64,000 nt of DNA, from contig CANGIY010000010.1 of NCBI GenBank assembly GCA_947454235.1, positions 1 through 64,000 on the forward strand, written 5' to 3'. The notes under the pieces were generated by a model. It saw only the letters and a list, made by a program, of their open reading frames with translations. It ran no database searches and was not told the origin of the DNA. The DNA is from Chitinophagaceae bacterium. GTDB taxonomy: Bacteria; Bacteroidota; Bacteroidia; Chitinophagales; Chitinophagaceae. This document shows, one piece after another, positions 25,873 to 33,333 of the stretch. Within the stretch, counting starts at the first letter, position 1. Each line of letters opens with the position of its first letter. The position numbers were made by a program, and so were the translations under genes.

Positions 25873-26524
25873 CTACATCGGCAGTTACCTGCTTGTAAAC
25901 GATATAGGAATATACTACTGCTACCAACGGTACGCCAATTGAAATGCCCATAAATACTGGCATGAAATTGCCGGGAATCAAGAAGGGTAAAATCATATTT
26001 ATAATGCCGGCAATGAACAAGAGTTTTCCTGAAAGTTGGTGGGTTTTGCGCCAAACCGTTTCGTTTTCAAGTGTCCAGGGTGTTCTGATGCCAATAAAGT
26101 AATTGGGCTTCATGGCAGGCATATAGTTTCCGAGCACAGCAAAGAAAGCACCCGTAATCACAAAAATCATTTTCCCCTCTCCCATCGACGATGTTTTCGC
26201 CGATTGTACGATAAACATACAAAGTATGGAAATGAATAGGGTAGTGAACAGCTTTACCAAAAAGTACTTGTTGCCCATTTCCAGCACTTTTTTCTTTGGG
26301 TCTATGAGTGGTATAAATGTTATGAGCAAGTAGATACCCAATGAAAGTGCCGCCATGATAACAGCAAGTGTCGATTTTGAGCTCCAGTCATCCGGCTCAC
26401 CATTGAAATTGAAGTGGGTAGCTACTGTGGCTGGAAGTTCTGACCAAACAGAGTACAGGAATACAAGCGGTGAAGCCATAATGAGCCACAGCCAAATTTC
26501 TTTTTTGAGATCAAATAGTTTCAT
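25865..26524 (-). CDS. sdpI: SdpI family membrane protein (DUF1648 plus SdpI)
   Basis: A 219-residue membrane protein. The first half has the DUF1648 signature (LPATVATHFNFNGEPDDW, about residues 30-47) and the second the SdpI-like part (GNYMPAMKPNYFIGIRTPWTLENETVW, about 132-160); about six hydrophobic helices are expected. In Bacillus subtilis SdpI gives immunity to the SdpC toxin and also sequesters the repressor SdpR. Here it sits 4 nt downstream of an ArsR-family gene of SdpR type, so the regulatory pair is kept, but no sdpABC toxin genes are in the window. A role in envelope-stress sensing or defence against a foreign toxin is plausible. Confidence 0.85.
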   Translation of the reverse strand: MKLFDLKKEIWLWLIMASPLVFLYSVWSELPATVATHFNFNGEPDDWSSKSTLAVIMAALSLGIYLLITFIPLIDPKKKVLEMGNKYFLVKLFTTLFISILCMFIVQSAKTSSMGEGKMIFVITGAFFAVLGNYMPAMKPNYFIGIRTPWTLENETVWRKTHQLSGKLLFIAGIINMILPFLIPGNFMPVFMGISIGVPLVAVVYSYIVYKQVTADVVK

Positions 26525-26528
26525 GCCT

Positions 26529-26783
26529 TTATTTTTTGAGGTTAATAATGAAGCCTAGAATGTCATCGAGCACAGTAGTGTTGATGGAGTATATGATGAA
26601 CTGCCCCTTTTTTTGTGCGGTAACCAAGTCGGCATTTTTAAGCAGCTCCAGGTGGTGTGATATCGATGGTTTGGAAATATTGAACGATTCAGCGATTTCC
26701 CCGGCTGTAAGGTCTTTTTCCTTGAGTAGGTTGAGTATTTGCCTTCTCGTTGGGTCGTTGAGTGCTTTAAAAACGCTTTCCAT
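26529..26783 (-). CDS. sdpR: ArsR-family repressor, SdpR-like
   Basis: An 84-residue winged helix-turn-helix protein. It has the ArsR pattern FKALNDPTRRQILNLLKEKD, the recognition helix ISKPSISHHLELLKNADLV and the wing GQFIIYSINTTVL. The metal-binding cysteines of ArsR/SmtB are absent, in line with the SdpR subgroup, which is controlled by protein-protein contact with SdpI. It is the first gene of a two-gene operon. A perfect inverted repeat about 15 nt upstream of its ATG is the obvious site for autorepression. Confidence 0.9.
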   Translation of the reverse strand: MESVFKALNDPTRRQILNLLKEKDLTAGEIAESFNISKPSISHHLELLKNADLVTAQKKGQFIIYSINTTVLDDILGFIINLKK

Positions 26784-26797
26784 TCTGCTTTATTTAG

Positions 26798-26821
26798 TTA
26801 TTTAGGCAAATGTCTAAATAA
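26798..26821 (-). promoter_or_regulatory. Candidate SdpR operator
   Basis: Perfect 8-bp arms TTATTTAG (26798-26805) and CTAAATAA (26814-26821) separated by 8 bp, just upstream of sdpR. A third TATTTAG half-site lies at 26791-26797. The size and AT-rich arms suit an ArsR-family dimer. Confidence 0.7.
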
Positions 26822-27067
26822 TATTTTGCACAGCCAAAAATTTTTTTGCGCGATCATGTCGAATGTCTTTTAAAGTGCACCTCGTTGCAACGTTTTTAAT
26901 GCTACTTTTTCTCCGTCGCTGCTTTCTTTTTTGGAATTATAAGACGAAAAACGAATAAGTGGAAAAATTATTGAGAATTGTGTGCATATTATTTGGCGGT
27001 ATCAACCAACATTGTTAACTTTATCTGATGTAAATCATTTAATTAAACGTTTGTAATCATTTCGGCT

Positions 27068-27394
27068 ATGAGCAATATTAAGGACTCAATTGTAACAATG
27101 GTACACAACCTTCTGGAAGAAGGAAAAGGACGCGAGCACATAGAATCTATGCTGCTGGAAGGTGGTCATGATGAAGGCACAGTGCGTGAAGTTGTGGCGA
27201 CTACAATTAAACTACGAAATGAAACAAGACGCAATCAGGCGGTAACATGGATTATTATTGGGGCGTTCTTGTGTTTGGTGAGCTGCTTGGTTACATTGTG
27301 TTCGGCATCAACGACTAGTATGCCGTATGTACTGTATGGGCTTACATCTGTAGGAATCCTGATAATTTTTGCGGGATTTTCAAGAATATTCTAA
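27068..27394 (+). CDS. Small two-helix membrane protein, unknown
   Basis: A 108-residue protein with a hydrophilic helical N-terminus of about 55 residues (MSNIKDSIVTMVHNLLEEGK) and then two membrane helices (WIIIGAFLCLVSCLVTLCSA and YVLYGLTSVGILIIFAGFS) ending in FSRIF. No signal peptide. The N-terminal segment looks like a short helical domain facing the cytoplasm. I do not recognise a family. It stands alone between sdpR and the ribosomal operon and has its own terminator. Confidence 0.65.
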   Translation: MSNIKDSIVTMVHNLLEEGKGREHIESMLLEGGHDEGTVREVVATTIKLRNETRRNQAVTWIIIGAFLCLVSCLVTLCSASTTSMPYVLYGLTSVGILIIFAGFSRIF

Positions 27395-27441
27395 AAATGA
27401 AGTACTTTTATATTAGAATTCACTCTCTCTCCTCCCTAAAG

Positions 27442-27470
27442 GGCGCAAATTTGATTTTGCGCCTTTTTTT
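27442..27470 (+). terminator. Terminator of the 108-residue membrane protein gene
   Basis: Perfect stem GGCGCAAA/TTTGCGCC (27442-27449 with 27456-27463), 6-nt loop, then eight Ts. Confidence 0.92.
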
Positions 27471-27566
27471 TGCCCGTGCAAAGCTGCTCTATTGAAAAAA
27501 TATTGCCAATAAAATGGTTGATAATCAGTAGTTTGTGAAAGGGTCTTAAAAAAAACTAATAAAAAT

Positions 27567-27598
27567 TTTGGTGTGTTCATATGTAGTTTTTACTTTTG
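27567..27598 (+). promoter_or_regulatory. Promoter of the rplM-rpsI-rpsB-tsf operon
   Basis: TTTG at 27567-27570, 20-nt spacer, TACTTTTG at 27591-27598: both boxes and the spacing fit the Bacteroidota consensus. Transcription should begin near 27604. Confidence 0.85.
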
Positions 27599-27602
27599 CA
27601 GT

Positions 27603-27638
27603 CCTCAAAAATGCGTCGTTGAAAAATGGACGGTGAGG
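27603..27638 (+). promoter_or_regulatory. Candidate uL13 mRNA leader hairpin
   Basis: At the predicted 5' end of the mRNA, CCTCA (27603-27607) pairs with TGAGG (27634-27638) and inside it CGTC (27614-27617) pairs with GACG (27629-27632), leaving an internal loop and an 11-nt apical loop. The position and shape suit an autoregulatory site for a ribosomal protein; leaders of this kind have been proposed for L13 operons in Bacteroidia. Not confirmed by covariance here. Confidence 0.5.
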
Positions 27639-27663
27639 CAAAAGAAAAATTTACGTAATAACA

Positions 27664-28104
27664 ATGAGACATTTAAGTTTTAAAACGCAATCTGCCAACG
27701 CGAACATCGTAAAACGCGACTGGTATGTAATTGACGCTACTAATCAGACTGTAGGTCGTATGTCATCTAAAATTGCTGCGATTTTACGCGGTAAAAACAA
27801 GGCATACTTTACTCCTCACTTCGACTGCGGTGACTATGTAATTGTAGTTAACTCAGGTAAAGCTGTATTCACCGGCAACAAATTGCAGGATAAAGAATAT
27901 CAAACATATTCTTTGTACCCAGGTGGTCAAAAAATCGAAAGCGCACGCGATTTGCAAGGTCGTCGTCCTAACGTGGTTATTGAGCGCGCTGTAAAAGGCA
28001 TGCTTCCTAAAAACCGCCTTGGTAGAGCGATGTACAAAAAATTGTTCGTTTACGAAGGCGCTGAGCATCCACATGCTGCTCAAACTCCAAAAGAAATGAA
28101 ATAA
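27664..28104 (+). CDS. rplM: 50S ribosomal protein L13 (uL13)
   Basis: A 146-residue ribosomal protein that binds early to 23S rRNA. Typical segments are RDWYVIDATNQTVGRMSSKI (residues of about 19-38), NKAYFTPHFDCGDYVIVVNS, and VKGMLPKNRLGRAMYKKL (about 110-127). Length is normal. It is the first gene of a four-gene operon, as in most bacteria where rplM and rpsI are adjacent. The 5' leader may fold into a regulatory hairpin. Confidence 0.98.
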   Translation: MRHLSFKTQSANANIVKRDWYVIDATNQTVGRMSSKIAAILRGKNKAYFTPHFDCGDYVIVVNSGKAVFTGNKLQDKEYQTYSLYPGGQKIESARDLQGRRPNVVIERAVKGMLPKNRLGRAMYKKLFVYEGAEHPHAAQTPKEMK

Positions 28105-28163
28105 TTTTCAGGAGCAGATTTAAACAAAGTCAACAATCAATAAAATAAATCATTCTTTATAAA

Positions 28164-28556
28164 ATGGAGAAACAAAAAAACGCAGTAGGACGCCGTAAAG
28201 AAGCCGTAGCCCGTGTATATCTGGCAAAAGGTACCGGTAACATCACTGTAAACGATCGTGAATATAAATCATATTTCCCCATCATTTATCTTCAAAATCA
28301 GGTTGAATTGCCTTTGAAAAATATCGAAGGTGGATTGACATCTTTTGATATTGTCATTAACGTTAAAGGCGGAGGTTTGAAAGGCCAGGCAGAAGCAATT
28401 AAAATGGGTATCTCTCGCGTATTGTGCGAAGTTAACCCTGACTACAAGCCGGCATTGAAAAAACTCAGTCTTCTTACCCGCGACAGTCGTTCTGTTGAAC
28501 GTAAGAAATTCGGTAAACGTAAAGCTCGTCGTAGCTTCCAGTTCTCTAAACGTTAA
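28164..28556 (+). CDS. rpsI: 30S ribosomal protein S9 (uS9)
   Basis: A 130-residue 30S protein whose C-terminal tail reaches the P-site tRNA. Clear features are AVGRRKEAVARVYLAKGTGN near the start, VKGGGLKGQAEAIKMGISRV in the middle, and the basic end KKFGKRKARRSFQFSKR, whose last arginine contacts tRNA in other bacteria. It follows rplM after 59 nt, with no terminator between, so it is in the same operon. Confidence 0.98.
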   Translation: MEKQKNAVGRRKEAVARVYLAKGTGNITVNDREYKSYFPIIYLQNQVELPLKNIEGGLTSFDIVINVKGGGLKGQAEAIKMGISRVLCEVNPDYKPALKKLSLLTRDSRSVERKKFGKRKARRSFQFSKR

Positions 28557-28601
28557 TGCCACATTTATTCTTTTTTTATTAAACAACAAGCAATTAATCA
28601 G

Positions 28602-29528
28602 ATGGAAGATAATAAATCATTGCACCAGCAGCTTCTTGAAGCAGGTGTACACTTCGGTCACCTTAAGAAAAAATGGAACCCAAAAATGTTGCCTTACATT
28701 TTTGCTGAAAAGAATGGTATCCATATCATTGACCTTAATAAAACCATTGACGGTTTGCAGGAAGCTGCAGCTGCAATGAAATCAATTGCAAAAAGCGGTA
28801 AGAAAATCATGTTTGTGGCTACTAAGAAACAATCAAAAGAGATTGTTGCTGAGGCTGCTGCTAAAGTAAACATGCCATTCGTTACTGAAAGGTGGTTGGG
28901 TGGTATGCTCACTAACTTTCAAACGATCCGCAAAAGTGTAAAGAAAATGTTGAGCATCGAAAAAATGCTTACTGACGGTACACTCGACAGCGTTACTAAA
29001 AAAGAGCGTTTGACTTTGACTCGTAGCAAAGACAAAATGGAAAAAGTATTGGGCGGTATCTCTCAAATGGGTCGTACTCCTGCTGCTTTGTTCATTGTTG
29101 ACATCAGCCACGAACACATTGCACTTGCTGAAGCTAAAAGACTTGGTATCACTACTTTCGCTATGGTTGATACTAACTCTGACCCTACTAAAGTTGATTT
29201 CGCGGTTCCATCAAACGATGATGCTACAAAATCAATCGCTATCATCACTAACTACCTCACTGCTGCTATCATGGAAGGTCTTCAAGAGCGCGCTACTATT
29301 AAAGATAGCGACGAAGATGGAGAAGAAGTAGTAGAAAAATCAAGAGGCCTTGATATGGCTGATGAAGATGGCGAAGGTGGTCGTAAAGGTGGCCGTGGTC
29401 GTCGCGCAGGTGGCGGTGCCGCTGGTCGCTCTACTCAAGGCAATCGCCCGGGTGGCGGTACAGGTGCCGGCGCTAACAGAGGCGGTGGTGCTCCAAGGCC
29501 AGGTGGTGGCGGTGGTGGAAGAAGATAA
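28602..29528 (+). CDS. rpsB: 30S ribosomal protein S2 (uS2) with Gly/Arg-rich C-terminal extension
   Basis: A 308-residue protein; the conserved S2 core covers residues 1 to about 232 (LLEAGVHFGHLKKKWNPKM, FVTERWLGGMLTNFQTIRKS, IVDISHEHIALAEAKRLGI, VPSNDDATKSIAII). After it comes an acidic stretch (DEDGEEVVEKS) and then a tail of about 55 residues made mostly of Gly and Arg (GGRKGGRGRRAGGG to RPGGGGGGRR), similar to an RGG box. Usual S2 is about 230-260 residues. The tail is in frame, with no sign of frameshift. The gene is in operon with tsf as in most bacteria, with a strong hairpin between them. Confidence 0.97.
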   Translation: MEDNKSLHQQLLEAGVHFGHLKKKWNPKMLPYIFAEKNGIHIIDLNKTIDGLQEAAAAMKSIAKSGKKIMFVATKKQSKEIVAEAAAKVNMPFVTERWLGGMLTNFQTIRKSVKKMLSIEKMLTDGTLDSVTKKERLTLTRSKDKMEKVLGGISQMGRTPAALFIVDISHEHIALAEAKRLGITTFAMVDTNSDPTKVDFAVPSNDDATKSIAIITNYLTAAIMEGLQERATIKDSDEDGEEVVEKSRGLDMADEDGEGGRKGGRGRRAGGGAAGRSTQGNRPGGGTGAGANRGGGAPRPGGGGGGRR

Positions 29529-29564
29529 TCTTCAACTCACAAACTACAATTTAAATAATAACAT

Positions 29565-29600
29565 ATCATTAAAGCCCCTCGTTGGGGGCTTTAATGATAA
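29565..29600 (+). promoter_or_regulatory. Perfect 15-bp hairpin between rpsB and tsf
   Basis: TATCATTAAAGCCCC (29565-29579) is fully complementary to 29586-29600 across a 6-nt loop. No U-run follows (next bases are AAATACG), so it is not a standard terminator. It may be a partial attenuator or an RNase processing site setting the rpsB:tsf ratio. Confidence 0.75.
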
Positions 29601-29640
29601 AATACGAATTTCGCTTTTTAAAAAAATAAATCAAGAATAA

Positions 29641-30483
29641 ATGAGCACAGTTACTATAACTGCGGCTGACGTTAACAAACTTCGTCAGCAAACCGGTGCC
29701 GGAATGATGGACTGCCGTAAAGCTTTAACTGAAAGCAACGGTGATTTTGAAGCTGCAATCGACTATTTGCGTAAGAAAGGCCAAAAAGTGGCTGCAAACA
29801 GAAGCGATCGCGAAGCAAAAGAAGGTGTGGTTGTGGCTAAAGCTAACGCTGAAGGAACTTACGGCGTTATCGTTAACCTTAGCTCTGAAACTGACTTCGT
29901 TGCTAAAAACGAAGACTTTATCGCTTTCACTAACGCTATTGCTGACCTCGCATTGTCTTCAAAAGTTACTTCTGTTGATGAGTTGAAAGCTCTTTCAATG
30001 GACGGTGCTTCTGTAGGCGAAAAATTGCTTGAAGTTGTTGCTAAAATCGGCGAGAAAATCGACATCATCCGTTTCGAAACGCTTTCTGCTGCCGGTGTTG
30101 TTGCTTATATCCACTCTAACTACCGCATTGGTGTTCTTGTAGGTATGAACCAAGATGCTAACGACGTTATCACTCAGGCTGGTAAAGACGTTGCAATGCA
30201 AATTGCTGCGATGAACCCACTAGGCGTTGATGCTAACTCTGTATCTGAAGAAGTTATTGCTCGTGAAAAAGCAATCGCTATGGAACAAGTTGCTGCTGAA
30301 GGTAAAACAGGCGACATGGCTGAGAAAATCGCTATGGGCAAATTGAACAAATTCTTCAAAGAAAATACTTTGTTGCCACAAGCTTTCGTAAAAGACAACA
30401 GTAAAACTGTTGAAGCTTACCTTACTAGCGTAAGCAAAGGCTTGACTACTACTGCATTCTTCCGCGTTGCTGTAGGTGGTTAA
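29641..30483 (+). CDS. tsf: Translation elongation factor Ts
   Basis: A 280-residue nucleotide exchange factor for EF-Tu. The N-terminal UBA-like domain is clear (VNKLRQQTGAGMMDCRKALT, residues of about 12-31, then AIDYLRKKGQKVA), followed by the conserved TDFVAKNEDF (about residue 84) that inserts into EF-Tu. The core dimerisation domain and C-terminal module complete the usual length. Codon choice is strongly biased, as in rpsB. It ends the rplM-rpsI-rpsB-tsf operon with a strong terminator. Confidence 0.97.
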   Translation: MSTVTITAADVNKLRQQTGAGMMDCRKALTESNGDFEAAIDYLRKKGQKVAANRSDREAKEGVVVAKANAEGTYGVIVNLSSETDFVAKNEDFIAFTNAIADLALSSKVTSVDELKALSMDGASVGEKLLEVVAKIGEKIDIIRFETLSAAGVVAYIHSNYRIGVLVGMNQDANDVITQAGKDVAMQIAAMNPLGVDANSVSEEVIAREKAIAMEQVAAEGKTGDMAEKIAMGKLNKFFKENTLLPQAFVKDNSKTVEAYLTSVSKGLTTTAFFRVAVGG

Positions 30484-30505
30484 TCAAATAATCGCATTTA
30501 AATAG

Positions 30506-30540
30506 TAAAGGTTCGGGCATCCCGAACCTTTATTGTTTTT
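30506..30540 (+). terminator. Terminator of the rplM-rpsI-rpsB-tsf operon
   Basis: Perfect 12-bp stem TAAAGGTTCGGG with its complement (30506-30517 and 30521-30532), 3-nt loop, then TTGTTTTTA. It lies between convergent tsf and the DUF1572 gene. Confidence 0.92.
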
Positions 30541-30556
30541 ATACATCATCAGTATC

Positions 30557-31000
30557 TTAAGCTTCCAGAATTCTACGCAAATAGTTCACTTGCCCAAGGT
30601 GATAACTCAGGTGCCCATAGAACAAAGTCACATAATGCAAAGCCGATTTCTTACCGAAAACCTCAAATGGGAAATCTTCGTTTAGGGCTGCGTCAGTAAC
30701 ACTACTAAAGGTGCTAGCAACAACAGTTTTAGTTGCATGAATTGATTCAATGAGTGTTGCCCTTGTAACATTCTTCGATGCAAATTCTGCATCTCTGTTG
30801 CGTTGATAGCCTGAATTGCCCAGCATAGACCCGATAAAATGGTTGAGGTTGCCAACAAGGTGTAGCGTGAGGTTGCCGGCACTATTGGTAACACCCGGAG
30901 CGGCTTTCCAAATGTTTTCTTCGTGCTTGAACGACTTAAGCTCGGTAACGAGTTTATCAAGGTCTCTAACAATCAGTTCACTCAGAATTTGTTGATTCAT
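30557..31000 (-). CDS. DinB-superfamily protein (DUF1572-like)
   Basis: A 147-residue four-helix-bundle protein of the DinB/YfiT superfamily, predicted to bind a metal through three histidines. They are visible in NLTLHLVGNLNHFIGSMLG (about residues 43-61) and GHLSYHLGQVNYLRR (about 128-142). Members act as thiol-dependent transferases or have no known role; a detoxification function is possible. It is convergent with tsf. The SGNH hydrolase gene upstream is separated by 50 nt on the same strand. Confidence 0.8.
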   Translation of the reverse strand: MNQQILSELIVRDLDKLVTELKSFKHEENIWKAAPGVTNSAGNLTLHLVGNLNHFIGSMLGNSGYQRNRDAEFASKNVTRATLIESIHATKTVVASTFSSVTDAALNEDFPFEVFGKKSALHYVTLFYGHLSYHLGQVNYLRRILEA

Positions 31001-31050
31001 GTTTCATCATTTTTAGTGGTGTCAAAATTACATCCATTGTGGCAGCCACC

Positions 31051-32310
31051 TTATTTTTCAATCACAATCTTGCGGGTGAATTCACCATTATTAACGATAA
31101 ATTTAGCCAGATAGATGCCCCCCGGCATTTGGGAAACATCGATATTGTTCGACTGGCCAGTCAAGTTTTTGCGTATGAGTTCACGACCAGAAAGGTCTGT
31201 GATAGATAACGTGGCTTCGTTTAAGGTACCCAGGTTTATCATCAATTGATCATGAGCCGGTATTGGTTGTAATGTAATGGTACTATTATTTACTTGCTCA
31301 ATGGAATTAGGTATTGATGCACATGTTTCGATAGAACGATAAGTGCAACCACGTGTAGTTGTAACCTCTACCTGATAGCATCCATCGACAATTGTAACGT
31401 GCTCAATGTTTGAAGTGCCGGAATCGAATAAGACACCGTTGCGGTACCACCTGTAAAAAGTATATGCACTGCTTATTGTTGTGGTTAATGTACCCGCTGT
31501 AAATGTGATAGTAGGTGTGTTTACTATAGGGGCATCAGATAGAAAGCTGTCAGATACAGTTTTGAATGCTATTTTACGGTACATCCTTGCAACTGATGAG
31601 TCAAGCCCCCCAGTGAAATTGATATTGGTAGGGTCAATTCGATAGATAGAACAGAAAATGGTTGCAGCAGTTAAATAGGCGCCACCCAATGACTCATGCA
31701 CACTATCAGGCCCCCAAAGGTCAGAAGAGGGGAGTGAATCGGTGCCGCGTACCCATGCTTTACCAATGGGTACAATGGTATGCCCTAATGAGTCTTGTAA
31801 GTACAGGTAGTTTTGATAGATATTGTCTATTAATCCAAACCCGGTTGAGGCATAAGGAGGGTAGCCGCTTTGTGGTCCCCAACCAGCAAACCACAACATT
31901 TGCGCACAGCTACTATAGAAACGCACTGAATCTCTTATTTTCTTGTGCCCTGCTATTACTTTTGAAACTGCGGTATCTGGAAACCTGCCACCGCCATAGA
32001 TAAAGCGACCTTGATTGTCTTGAAGAGAAACATAGTCCCAGTGCGTGCCGCGTATCATATCAAAGACAACGGGGTTATTCATATGTGCGCTTGTGCCTTG
32101 TGCTACATCACCTACTGAAATGCCTCCGGGTGCCCACATCTGAAAGGCAAAAGGAAAACCAGCCGCATCAGCAAGCCCCTTGGTTAGCCCCGGCACATCA
32201 TTCATATACGTAAAGGAATTGCCAATAAACAACACCCGCGTAGTGTCGGTGCTTGCAAAGGAAGTGATTGAAATAAGCGTGGCAAAAACAAAAAGTAATC
32301 TTTTAATCAT
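31051..32310 (-). CDS. Secreted SGNH/GDSL-like hydrolase with T9SS type A sorting domain
   Basis: A 419-residue exported protein. A signal peptide (IKRLLFVFATLISITSFAS) precedes the SGNH block I, VLFIGNSFTYMNDVPGLT (about residues 26-43), whose Ser is the likely nucleophile. GGISVG, LQDNQGR and the catalytic DSVHE (about residue 204) follow. Residues of about 265-340 form an Ig-like module, and the last 75 residues (LQPIPAHDQLMINLG, then SITDLSGRELIRKNL and GGIYLAKFIVNNGEFTRKIVIEK) are a type A sorting domain. Likely an esterase acting on surface or polysaccharide acyl groups; the substrate is not known. Confidence 0.88.
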   Translation of the reverse strand: MIKRLLFVFATLISITSFASTDTTRVLFIGNSFTYMNDVPGLTKGLADAAGFPFAFQMWAPGGISVGDVAQGTSAHMNNPVVFDMIRGTHWDYVSLQDNQGRFIYGGGRFPDTAVSKVIAGHKKIRDSVRFYSSCAQMLWFAGWGPQSGYPPYASTGFGLIDNIYQNYLYLQDSLGHTIVPIGKAWVRGTDSLPSSDLWGPDSVHESLGGAYLTAATIFCSIYRIDPTNINFTGGLDSSVARMYRKIAFKTVSDSFLSDAPIVNTPTITFTAGTLTTTISSAYTFYRWYRNGVLFDSGTSNIEHVTIVDGCYQVEVTTTRGCTYRSIETCASIPNSIEQVNNSTITLQPIPAHDQLMINLGTLNEATLSITDLSGRELIRKNLTGQSNNIDVSQMPGGIYLAKFIVNNGEFTRKIVIEK

Positions 32311-32326
32311 GGTTTCCGGTTTGCAA

Positions 32327-32334
32327 CAAAAGTA
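32327..32334 (-). promoter_or_regulatory. -7 box for the SGNH hydrolase gene
   Basis: Reads TACTTTTG on the minus strand, 16 nt upstream of the ATG at 32310. Confidence 0.55.
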
Positions 32335-32386
32335 ACCAATCGGTTTATTTTAGAAACTGATTTAGGTTAATAAAATGAGGGGGGAG

Positions 32387-32788
32387 TTACGCTGCCACCG
32401 ACTTTTTCGCCTGAGAGATGGGTACTAATGTGCAGAGGGCGCCTATGAAGCAACCGAGGGAATCAGCAACCCAATCCATAAACTCGCATGAACGACCGAG
32501 AGAGGTGAGTGCACCTTGCAAAAGCTCAATGGCGCCGCCTGTTGCAATGCCTGCAAGAACTGTAATAACAAAATTTTGAAGAAGTTTTTTGGGGAATGCC
32601 ATGAGCCACCAGAAGCCAAAGCCGGCAAACATCACAATGTGTACCCACTTATCAATAAGTGGCACATCGACTTTGGGTATTTCTTTGGAAGGAGTGAAGC
32701 ACCCAATAAAAATCAGCAAAGTCCATAGCACTGCCATGAACTTTGCTGATCTAAAAAAGTAGTTGTTAAAGGGAGCGATTCCCTGCAT
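32387..32788 (-). CDS. VanZ-like membrane protein
   Basis: A 133-residue protein with four predicted membrane helices (FMAVLWTLLIFIGCF; WVHIVMFAGFGFWWLMAF; FVITVLAGIATGGAIELLQG; WVADSLGCFIGALCTLV). The pattern DKWVHIVMFAGFGF and IELLQGAL...CEFMDWVADSLG matches the VanZ-like family, first known from teicoplanin resistance but mostly of unknown role. It begins 5 nt after gcvH on the same strand; this gcvH-vanZ order recurs in Bacteroidota and probably reflects co-transcription only. Confidence 0.88.
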   Translation of the reverse strand: MQGIAPFNNYFFRSAKFMAVLWTLLIFIGCFTPSKEIPKVDVPLIDKWVHIVMFAGFGFWWLMAFPKKLLQNFVITVLAGIATGGAIELLQGALTSLGRSCEFMDWVADSLGCFIGALCTLVPISQAKKSVAA

Positions 32789-32793
32789 AAATA

Positions 32794-33174
32794 TTAATGA
32801 CCGATAAGGGCTTTGTAACCTGCTGCGTCAAGCAAACCATTGAATTCATCTGCCGATTCAACAGCTACCTTAATCATCCAACCTTTGCCATAAGGGTCAG
32901 TGTTCACGTCCTGAGGATTTGAATCCAGATTTGGGTTCAATTCCAATACCTCGCCACTAATAGGCATGTAAAGGTCAGAAACAGTTTTTACAGCTTCAAC
33001 AGTTCCAAAGATATCGTGAGCATTAAGCGACTCACCGATTGAAGGTACGTCAACATAAACGATATCACCTAATTCGTGTTGAGCGTAATCTGTAATACCG
33101 ATAGTAGCAGTATTGCCGTCAAGCGAAACCCATTCGTGATCTTTGGTATAGCGAAGATTGCTAGGAAATTCCAT
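32794..33174 (-). CDS. gcvH: Glycine cleavage system H protein
   Basis: A 126-residue lipoyl carrier that shuttles the aminomethyl group between the P, T and L proteins of glycine cleavage. The start at ATG 33174 gives the family N-terminus [17 protein letters not shown]; an in-frame codon 14 residues upstream was rejected because it adds non-family sequence. The lipoylation site is Lys63 in [18 protein letters not shown]. Length and spacing are normal. The other gcv genes are not in the window. It is followed by a VanZ-like gene. Confidence 0.96.
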   Translation of the reverse strand: MEFPSNLRYTKDHEWVSLDGNTATIGITDYAQHELGDIVYVDVPSIGESLNAHDIFGTVEAVKTVSDLYMPISGEVLELNPNLDSNPQDVNTDPYGKGWMIKVAVESADEFNGLLDAAGYKALIGH

Positions 33175-33307
33175 TGTCTTTATAATTTTTGGAGGTAAAA
33201 ATAGCAAAATAGTCAAGAGTAAGAAATGATATTGGTACTATTATTTTTTTGTTCACACCCCATGTTTATTAACAACTCATTTTCACCCCAAATAGGTATT
33301 TAAAGAT

Positions 33308-33315
33308 TACTTTTG
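33308..33315 (+). promoter_or_regulatory. -7 box for the transketolase N-half gene
   Basis: TACTTTTG, exact match to TAnnTTTG, 18 nt before the ATG at 33334. The in-frame TTG at 33313 is part of this box. Confidence 0.6.
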
Positions 33316-33333
33316 TGGCAACTTTTCCGCAAG

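Noticed and set aside
25865-26783. A complete Sdp cannibalism-toxin system
   Set aside because: Only the SdpR and SdpI homologues are present; no SdpA, SdpB or SdpC homologue adjoins them.
30506-30540. GGTTCGGG/CCCGAACC text that resembles a tRNA T-arm
   Set aside because: It is a perfect hairpin with a U-rich tail after tsf; no acceptor stem or anticodon arm is present. No tRNA was found in the window.
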